A stretch of 39,535 bases of DNA from Hepatobacter sp965661165 (GTDB lineage: Bacteria > Pseudomonadota > Alphaproteobacteria > Holosporales > Hepatobacteraceae), in NCBI GenBank assembly GCA_965661165.1, contig CBFICL010000009.1, positions 1 to 39,535 of the forward strand, read 5' to 3'. Both the position numbers and the translations under genes were made by a program. This document shows, piece after piece, positions 34,029 to 39,535 of the stretch (the stretch's first letter is position 1; each line of letters starts with the position of its first letter). The notes below the pieces were generated by a model. The model saw only the letters and a program-made list of their open reading frames with translations, did not search any database and was not told the DNA's origin.

Positions 34029-35582
34029 TTGACGTTTGATTCGTACCTCTCTTTTCTTCTTCTGATCCCCCTGGTGGGGGCTGGGGTGATTCTCACCATC
34101 GCGGGTGGAGGTGCCGCTAAGCACGGACGCAATGTGCGTCATGTGGCGTTGTGGACCAGCGTGTCAGAGTTTTTGCTTACCCTTTATATTGCGATGAATT
34201 TTGAAGGGTGGCGGCCAGGTGTGCAGATGGTGGAAAAAAGCGTCAGCACCTTTTTTGGCATTCGTTACTATCTGGGCGTGGATGGTATTTCGCTTGTGTT
34301 TGTGCTGTTAACAGCTTTTCTGGTGATGGTCACTATTTTTGTGAGCTGTCGCGGGACACAGCAGAGCCTTAAGGCCTATATGATTTCTTTTCTCCTGATG
34401 GAGAGCTTGATGGTGGGCGCTTTTGTGGCGCAGGATGTTTTTTTGTTCTTTATTTTTTTTGAAGCCCTCTTGATTCCCATGTTTTTTGTCATTGGGTTTT
34501 GGGGGGGAGAAAAACGTCTTTATGCCACCTTTGTCTTTTTTCTCTACACCTTTTTTGGCTCTCTCGCTCTTTTTGTGGCGCTTGTGTATATCTATCAAGC
34601 GGTGGGTAGCTTTTCGGTGCAAAGCATTGCCGCCTATCCATTCACGTTGAAAGAGCAAATCTGGCTGTTTTGGGGGTTCTTTTTGGCCTTTGCCATCAAA
34701 GTGCCGATGCTGCCTGTTCATACATGGTTGCCCGATACCTATGTGGAGGCCCCGTTGGGCGGCAGCGTGATTTTAGCAGGAATTTTGTCCACATTAGGCG
34801 GTTATGGTCTGTTACGTTTTGTGATTTCCTTTTTTCCAGAGGCCAGCCTGTTGTTTCAACCCCTTGTCTTTTTCTTAAGCGCGTTGGCTGTGGTCTATGC
34901 TTCGTTCGTGGCGTTCGCCCAGTCGGATGCCAAGAGATTAGTGGCCTATTCGTCTGTGGCGCACATGGGCATTGTGACATTGGGCATCTTTTCTTTAGGG
35001 TTTGTGGGTGTTCAAGGTGCGGTCTTTCAGATGGTCAGTCATGCGATTTTGAGCGCAGCGCTCTTCATCCTTGTGGGGTTTTTAAAGGACCGTTTCCACA
35101 CCTATGACATGCAGGCTTTTGGCGGTCTAGCCTATTCTATGCCTGTATTTTCAACGATGTTTATGATTGCGGTGCTGGGGGCGGTTGGGTTGCCAGGCAC
35201 CATAGGGTTTGTGGGCGAATTGCTGGTCTTTTTGGAAAGTGTGCGTATCTCCCCTTGGCTTGGCGGCATGGCTGTGACGGGTGTCGTGTTTTCGGCTATG
35301 TATTTTCTGGCGCTCTATAAAAACATTTTTCTGGGAGAAACGTCCCAAGAGGTGACGCAGGCAGATCTGACCGCCAGAGAAGTGGGGGCTATTTTGCCCA
35401 TGATTCTGTGTGTGCTTGCGTTAGGCATTTTTCCCTATGCGTTGCTCAAGGTCACATCATCTTCTGTGCATACTCTTCTTAACACATCTAAGGCGCCAGC
35501 CAGTCTTGCCAAATTGCGTATGCCTTCCCATAAGCCTTCTTTTTTTCTCAAGCGTCTCATGCTGAAGGGAGATAAACAGTAA
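34029..35582 (+). CDS. nuoM: NADH-quinone oxidoreductase subunit M
   Basis: Antiporter-like proton-pumping subunit, 517 residues with about 14 helices. Motifs include FFEALLIPMFFVIGFWGG (with the conserved glutamate), AFAIKVPMLPVHTWLPD and YSSVAHMGIV. The start is TTG at 34029, about a dozen bases after AAGGA; no ATG is available nearby in frame. The TAA overlaps the nuoN ATG by one base. Confidence 0.95.
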   Translation: MTFDSYLSFLLLIPLVGAGVILTIAGGGAAKHGRNVRHVALWTSVSEFLLTLYIAMNFEGWRPGVQMVEKSVSTFFGIRYYLGVDGISLVFVLLTAFLVMVTIFVSCRGTQQSLKAYMISFLLMESLMVGAFVAQDVFLFFIFFEALLIPMFFVIGFWGGEKRLYATFVFFLYTFFGSLALFVALVYIYQAVGSFSVQSIAAYPFTLKEQIWLFWGFFLAFAIKVPMLPVHTWLPDTYVEAPLGGSVILAGILSTLGGYGLLRFVISFFPEASLLFQPLVFFLSALAVVYASFVAFAQSDAKRLVAYSSVAHMGIVTLGIFSLGFVGVQGAVFQMVSHAILSAALFILVGFLKDRFHTYDMQAFGGLAYSMPVFSTMFMIAVLGAVGLPGTIGFVGELLVFLESVRISPWLGGMAVTGVVFSAMYFLALYKNIFLGETSQEVTQADLTAREVGAILPMILCVLALGIFPYALLKVTSSSVHTLLNTSKAPASLAKLRMPSHKPSFFLKRLMLKGDKQ

Positions 35583-36943
35583 TGTTTTCATTCCGTGACT
35601 TGCTGCCCATTTTGCCAGAACTTGTGCTGTGTGAGAGCACGTTTATCCTTTGTTTCTGGCACTTGGTGTTATCACCCAAAGATATGACGGTGAAACCGGG
35701 TTATATACGGTATAGTCTTTTGACGTTTCTGTGTGTTTTGGGAGCGCTTGTGGCCACACACACGGAAGGCCTTTTCTTTTTTAACACCCTTATTATTGAC
35801 AGCATCGGCCTCTTATTCAAAAGTTTGCTTGTGTGCGTGGTGGCGGCCATTTTGTTGCTGGCATTGTTTCTGAAAGAGTTACGGGTGCTGTTTTCTTTTG
35901 AAAAGTTGTTGCTCTTTCATTTTTCGTGTTTGGGTGGATTGTTTGTTTTTTCATCCTATGATTTTATCACGCTTTTTGTGGCGCTCGAGCTTCATGTGCT
36001 TCCCCTTTATTTGTTGATTATTTCAAAAAAACGTCATGCGCTGACGCTTGAAAGCAGTCTTAAATATTTTATTTTAGGCGGCTTTTCTTCCTGCCTCTTT
36101 TTGATGGGGATTAGCTTCATTTATGGCGCCAGCGGCACAACACAGTTTGTGATTCTCAGCCAATGGCTTGAGGGGCAAGCTTTGTTTTGGCATGTGCTGC
36201 CTTTTGAGGCTCCTTATTTGTGTTTGGGGCTGGTCTTTATGTTTGCGTCACTAGGGTTCAAATTGTCTTTAGTGCCGTTTCATTTTTGGACACCTGATGT
36301 TTATGAAGGCGCTGAAACAGGTATGACGCTTTTTTTGTCAACAGCTGTGAAGATTGTGGCTTTGGGGATGACAGCGCGCCTGCTTTGTGAGGTTTTTGAG
36401 CCCATACAAGGTTTGATGAAGCCGGCATTTATGGTGATGGCCCTCTTATCCATGTTATGGGGGAGCTTAGGTGCCCTTCGGCAAACAAGCATCAAGCGTA
36501 TGCTGGCTTACAGTACAATCGCACACATGGGGTATATCGCCAGTGCCTTTGTGGTGGGCGGGCAGCTGGGTGTGCATGTGGTTTTTTTATATGTATCTCT
36601 TTATGCGCTGACCACGGTTCCCCTTTTTGCGTGCCTTTTGCTAAGGGAAGGTTATTTTCCTCAATCGTGTGTGACCCTCAATGACTTGAGAGGTTTTCGG
36701 CAATCCTCTCCTGGGTTGGCCATGGTGTTGGCTGTGCTGTTTTTGTTTTTAGCCGGGCTTCCCCCGTTCCCTCTGTTTTTTGGTAAATTTTCTGTGGTGC
36801 TGGTGCTGGTGGAAAGCAGGTTGTGGTTTCTTGTGGTTGCCCTGGCCCTCAGTTCTCTGATAGGGTGCTACTACTATCTTCGGGTAATCAAGTTCATGTT
36901 TTTTGATGAACCAGAAACCATGAAAAAAGTAGGACATGGATGA
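35582..36943 (+). CDS. nuoN: NADH-quinone oxidoreductase subunit N
   Basis: Third antiporter-like subunit, 453 residues, about 13-14 helices. Conserved parts include FVALELHVLPLYLLI, LKYFILGGFSSCLFLMG, KLSLVPFHFWTPDVYEGA and YSTIAHMGYI. The start is an ATG overlapping the nuoM stop; the last eight bases overlap birA. It closes the complete nuo set. Confidence 0.95.
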   Translation: MFSFRDLLPILPELVLCESTFILCFWHLVLSPKDMTVKPGYIRYSLLTFLCVLGALVATHTEGLFFFNTLIIDSIGLLFKSLLVCVVAAILLLALFLKELRVLFSFEKLLLFHFSCLGGLFVFSSYDFITLFVALELHVLPLYLLIISKKRHALTLESSLKYFILGGFSSCLFLMGISFIYGASGTTQFVILSQWLEGQALFWHVLPFEAPYLCLGLVFMFASLGFKLSLVPFHFWTPDVYEGAETGMTLFLSTAVKIVALGMTARLLCEVFEPIQGLMKPAFMVMALLSMLWGSLGALRQTSIKRMLAYSTIAHMGYIASAFVVGGQLGVHVVFLYVSLYALTTVPLFACLLLREGYFPQSCVTLNDLRGFRQSSPGLAMVLAVLFLFLAGLPPFPLFFGKFSVVLVLVESRLWFLVVALALSSLIGCYYYLRVIKFMFFDEPETMKKVGHG

Positions 36944-37733
36944 TTCTTTTGAGGCAGGGATAAGCCTTCCTGCGGGTTATGTGTTGCATGCGCATGCGTG
37001 CTTGCCAAGCACGATTGATGAAGCAAGCCGCCTGGCTCAAGAGGGGGCACCTTCAGGCACGCTTGTGTTGGCCAAAGAGCAAACGGCCGGGAGAGGGCGT
37101 CGCGGCAACCCTTGGGCATCTTATGCTGGCAATCTGCACCTTTCTTGTGTACTGCGTCCTACATTATCTCTTTCCCAGATGTCTTGTCTCAGCTTTGTAG
37201 CTTCTGTGGCTGTGGGGCATGCAATATTGCCTTTTTTGGACAAACCCAGCTTGTTGCAGTATAAGTGGCCTAATGACATCTTGATCGATGGATTTAAGGT
37301 GGGGGGATGTGTGGTGGATGTGGGGCCAAGCCTAGCGTCTGAAGACAGGCCATCGTGGGTGGTGTTAAGTGTGGGGGTGAACCTGTGTAAGGCGCCTCAT
37401 GGAATGGATTATCCTGTGTCTTGCCTCAAGGATCTGGGGCTTCCTGTGGATGGAGAGGCGATTCTTTCTTTTTTTTGTACCGAATTACAGCCGCTGCTGA
37501 AATCTGTGGAAGACCAAGGCTTTGAGACGGTGCGGGCTATGTGGATGGGGCGCGCATGGGGCATGGGTGAAACCCTATCCATCGACGTAGGTGACGGCCT
37601 TATTTATCAAGGTGTGGCCGAAGGCATCACGGCGGAAGGGGCTTTATTGTTAAAAAAATATTCTGGTGAAAAAGTGACGATTCCTACGGGGCACGTGATG
37701 AGGGTGCCTGAGAAAATCGATTCTGGAAATTGA
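36936..37733 (+). CDS. birA: Biotin-[acetyl-CoA-carboxylase] ligase BirA (no DNA-binding domain)
   Basis: Activates biotin with ATP and attaches it to the carboxyl carrier protein of acetyl-CoA carboxylase. The biotinyl-AMP motif is EQTAGRGRRGNPW (about 49-61) and the catalytic lysine region KWPNDILIDGFKVGG follows (about 109-123). The 265-residue protein starts directly with the ligase domain, so it lacks the winged-helix repressor domain of E. coli BirA. Following nuoN is the normal alphaproteobacterial place. The coaX and rnj genes that often come next are absent here. Confidence 0.92.
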   Translation: MDDSFEAGISLPAGYVLHAHACLPSTIDEASRLAQEGAPSGTLVLAKEQTAGRGRRGNPWASYAGNLHLSCVLRPTLSLSQMSCLSFVASVAVGHAILPFLDKPSLLQYKWPNDILIDGFKVGGCVVDVGPSLASEDRPSWVVLSVGVNLCKAPHGMDYPVSCLKDLGLPVDGEAILSFFCTELQPLLKSVEDQGFETVRAMWMGRAWGMGETLSIDVGDGLIYQGVAEGITAEGALLLKKYSGEKVTIPTGHVMRVPEKIDSGN

Positions 37734-37788
37734 GTTAATGAATTATAAGTTTTTTTATAGCATGAAAGAAAGAGACGATTGATCAGAC

Positions 37789-37944
37789 ATGGGTGATAAG
37801 AAAAAGGCTGAAAATCAACATCTTATTTCTTCTGAAGCGTCAGATCGTTTTTGCAGACGCGCAGCGGCGCTGCGTGCCAATCTTATGAGGCGAAAACAGC
37901 AGCAGAAAGAAGTTGAACAAGGGTGTGTCGATTTAAAAACATAA
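37789..37944 (+). CDS. Small basic protein of 51 residues
   Basis: ATG at 37789 to TAA at 37942-37944. The product is hydrophilic and basic, with a helical core AAALRANLMRRKQQQKE. Short alphaproteobacterial hypothetical proteins with a similar ALRANLxRRKxQ core come to mind, but this is recollection and not an alignment. The ribosome-binding site is weak. It lies 55 bases after birA and 57 before ctrA on the same strand. Function unknown. It is too small for certainty, but the coherent helical composition and position argue for a real gene. Confidence 0.55.
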   Translation: MGDKKKAENQHLISSEASDRFCRRAAALRANLMRRKQQQKEVEQGCVDLKT

Positions 37945-38001
37945 CGTGTCAATAGATGGTGGGTTCAAACCTAATATAAAAAAAAATGAGGAGAGGCATG
38001 G

Positions 38002-38727
38002 ATGCGCGTTTTAATTGTTGAAGATGATTCGGGGGTGGTGCAAGCTTTAGAGGCGATGCTCAGGGCAGAAGGGTGCGTTGTGGATTCCACAAGCATTGGT
38101 GAAGATGGCTTTGATATTGCCAAAATCTATGACTATGACATCATTATTTTGGACCTCATGCTTCCTGATATGGACGGTTATGATGTTTTGCAACGTCTTC
38201 GTTCTTGCCGTGTGACAACACCTGTGCTTATTCTTTCGGGTCTGCAAAAAAGTGAAGATATTATCAAAGGCCTTGGTATTGGAGCTGACGATTACTTAAC
38301 AAAACCGTTCAATAAAGAAGAACTTTTGGCCCGCGTGCGGGCTGTGACGCGTCGCTCTAAGGGGCATGCGGAATCCAAAGTATCTGTGGGGCGTTTGAGT
38401 GTAGATTTGCAATCACGCCAGGCAGAAGTGGATGGCAAGCCGTTGAGTTTGACGTGTAAAGAATATTCAATTTTAGAATTGCTGGTGATGCGAAAAGGGT
38501 CCACCTTAAGCAAAGAAGTGTTTTTGAATCACCTTTATGGCGGTATGGATGAACCTGAACTCAAAATTATTGACGTCTTTGTGTGCAAGTTGAGAAAAAA
38601 ACTGACCCAAGCTTTGGGCAGTGACGATACCTATATAGAAACCGTGTGGGGACGAGGATACGTGCTGAGGCTTATGAATGATGAGGACGCTTCACGCCCT
38701 GCGGTGACGTTGCCAGAGGTCTCTTAA
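38002..38727 (+). CDS. ctrA: Cell-cycle response regulator CtrA
   Basis: OmpR-type response regulator controlling replication and division genes in alphaproteobacteria. The receiver domain (1-120) has the acidic pair in VEDDSG, the phospho-acceptor D51 in IIILDLMLPDMDGYDVL and the lysine in DDYLTKPFNKEELLARV. The winged-helix domain (about 125-225) contains segments LFLNHLYGG-like NHLYGGMDEPELKIIDV and IETVWGRGYVLR that are almost identical to Caulobacter CtrA, so the DNA recognition sequence is probably conserved. ATG at 38002 with a strong GAGGAGAGG site; an out-of-frame ATG sits four bases upstream. The tail after YVLR is divergent and lacks the -AA end that targets Caulobacter CtrA to ClpXP. 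Confidence 0.95.
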   Translation: MRVLIVEDDSGVVQALEAMLRAEGCVVDSTSIGEDGFDIAKIYDYDIIILDLMLPDMDGYDVLQRLRSCRVTTPVLILSGLQKSEDIIKGLGIGADDYLTKPFNKEELLARVRAVTRRSKGHAESKVSVGRLSVDLQSRQAEVDGKPLSLTCKEYSILELLVMRKGSTLSKEVFLNHLYGGMDEPELKIIDVFVCKLRKKLTQALGSDDTYIETVWGRGYVLRLMNDEDASRPAVTLPEVS

Positions 38728-38735
38728 GACAAGAA

Positions 38736-38760
38736 CGCGAAGCGCTGTGGTCGCCTCGCG
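38736..38760 (+). terminator. GC-rich hairpin just after ctrA
   Basis: CGCGA-A-GCG and CGC-C-TCGCG form an eight-pair stem with one mismatch around a seven-base loop, eight bases after the ctrA stop. No T-tract follows, so it may be a 3' stabilising hairpin or an atypical terminator. Confidence 0.4.
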
Positions 38761-38906
38761 GTGATGGATATGGCCTCCATGATCGTGGTGCTGGACTGCA
38801 TCGCGTTTTTGTCTGGGCAATCAGGGAAGCGAGGATCATGCGCCTATGTTGTGTGCTTTAAGGCTTGCACCTTTTGAAGGGGGCCTGAGGAAGAGCAACC
38901 TGGCTT

Positions 38907-39070
38907 GAGCTTCCATAAAGCATGCGATCGTTTTCGCACGCCTTCATTTACGTTTCTGCAAGTGACTTCGTGGACAAGCTCTATGGGCTCTTCCAAGGCC
39001 TCACAGGCATGCGATCGCTTACCCACGCCCTTCACTTAAGTTTTTCTGGTGGCTTTCCCGTGGCCATCCT
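38907..39070. repeat. Two diverged direct-repeat units of about 85-90 bases
   Basis: Copy one spans about 38907-38980 and copy two about 38987-39070. Shared landmarks in order are CTTCCA, GCATGCGATCG (38920-38930 and 39007-39017), CACGCC, a TTCA-TTA-GTTT block and CGTGG. The landmark offset grows from 80 to 90 bases, so small indels separate the copies. On the minus strand both encode the string KRSHA in one 63-codon open frame (39035-38844), but no good start is present. It may belong to a dispersed repeat family. Confidence 0.6.
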
Positions 39071-39338
39071 GTTTCTCAAGGTTCACAGGTATAGCTGATT
39101 GCTGTCACCTTCCCTTCTCTACATGTTTTCTTGAGAGATCTTAGGGCGAAGTTTGGCTCCTTCGGCATCATTGCTAGATCACGTGGGGTCTCACAATACC
39201 AAGCGGTGAAAGCCTCTTTGTTGCTGGCTTTTTTTCAGACTATGACGCGCAAGACGCAACATCGTGCGTCAATATCGCGTTCAACCATCGCGCCGATGTG
39301 CCTGTGCTCCTGGTTGCCTCTCGCTTATGCCCAAGGTT

Positions 39339-39535
39339 CTATCGGTCCAAGAGTCGCTTCCACCATGCGGCCTTTTCCCCACCAGTCTCTGGCGTGCTCT
39401 CTTTATGAGGGGGGGCGCTTTGGGCTTTGTGCATAGTCGTATCGTCTGACGCGCTGAGCTCTTCCTCGTGGTTTGAGGAGGGCGTTTTGACCTTTAAGGT
39501 GGCGCGCCCCTTAGGTCTTGATTTAACGCGGAAAC
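39339..39535 (-). CDS. C-terminal end of an unidentified protein (runs off the window)
   Basis: An open minus frame enters from the window edge and stops at TAG 39341-39339, giving 64 residues. The segment is hydrophilic and charged: basic at first (RVKSRPKGRATLKVK), then acidic and Pro/Ser/Thr-rich, ending in EKAAWWKRLLDR. A disordered tail closing with a Trp-Trp-Lys-Arg helix resembles the ends of several large alphaproteobacterial proteins, for example RNase E-type enzymes, but this is only suggestive. The frame is convergent with ctrA. Composition looks coding; identity is unknown. Confidence 0.5.
   Translation of the reverse strand, partial: FRVKSRPKGRATLKVKTPSSNHEEELSASDDTTMHKAQSAPPHKESTPETGGEKAAWWKRLLDR

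Larger units (their letters stand above)
38728..39338. other. 611-base spacer without a recognised gene
   Basis: Between ctrA and the minus-strand gene that ends at 39339. It holds a hairpin after ctrA and a two-copy diverged repeat at about 38907-39070. Open frames on both strands are short, begin with TTG or GTG, and lack ribosome-binding sites or recognisable domains. I see no tRNA, rRNA or CRISPR structure here. Confidence 0.6.

Noticed and set aside
32091..36943. nuoL, nuoM and nuoN read as an Mrp-type sodium/proton antiporter
   Set aside because: They are in unbroken order with nuoA-K, and no mrpE, mrpF or mrpG genes are present.
39011..39018. GCGATCGC octamer resembling the cyanobacterial HIP1 element
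   Set aside because: It occurs once here as part of the local repeat core; the gene content is clearly alphaproteobacterial.
38907..39070. CRISPR array
   Set aside because: There are only two imperfect copies with growing offset and no uniform spacers, and no cas genes are nearby.
39131..39436. A 101-codon plus-strand open frame near the window end
   Set aside because: It starts with TTG, has no domain, and overlaps the better-looking minus-strand C-terminal frame.

Overview
The window is a gene-dense chromosomal segment of an alphaproteobacterium that very probably lives inside eukaryotic cells. The alphaproteobacterial assignment rests on a CtrA response regulator very close to the Caulobacter type, a CckA-like hybrid kinase, the dnaB-alr order, the bamA-lpxD-fabZ order and a complete nuoA-N operon followed by birA. 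The intracellular lifestyle is inferred from a Tlc-type ATP/ADP translocase, a family known from Rickettsiales, Holosporales and Chlamydiae, and from a large low-complexity protein carrying eukaryote-like short motifs. A Holosporales- or Rickettsiales-like endosymbiont fits best, but no species can be named from sequence alone.

Layout. 1-1717 (minus): dnaB translationally coupled to alr, which leaves the window. 1926-4769 (plus): a 947-residue predicted secreted protein with an N-terminal hydrophobic signal, an SV40-type basic cluster, acidic repeats, an IQ-like motif and an arginine-rich tail; this is the most novel gene here. 4700-9799 (minus): ftsH, ybeY, a decayed corC, lnt and trmB. 9924-14918 (plus): the envelope genes rseP, bamA, lpxD and fabZ. 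14986-15062: an arginine tRNA with an unusual anticodon loop. 15281-15886 (minus): a two-domain cold-shock protein, divergent from a cckA-mtaB-ftsY group (16112-20514, plus). 20511-22676 (minus): tlc-rpmH-rnpA. 22899-37733 (plus): all fourteen complex I genes and birA. 37789-38727 (plus): a 51-residue small protein and ctrA. 38728-39338 holds no recognised gene but contains a diverged direct repeat, and 39339-39535 is the C-terminal end of an unidentified minus-strand gene.

Functional picture. The bacterium keeps its own proton-pumping NADH dehydrogenase while also carrying a translocase that could exchange ADP for host ATP, so it looks like a facultative energy parasite rather than a fully dependent one. 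The outer-membrane machinery (RseP, BamA, LpxD, Lnt) and the CckA/CtrA cell-cycle circuit are retained. Genome erosion is visible in corC. Genes overlap extensively, mostly through ATGA or GTGA stop-start overlaps, and there are two convergent overlaps (effector/trmB and ftsY/rnpA).
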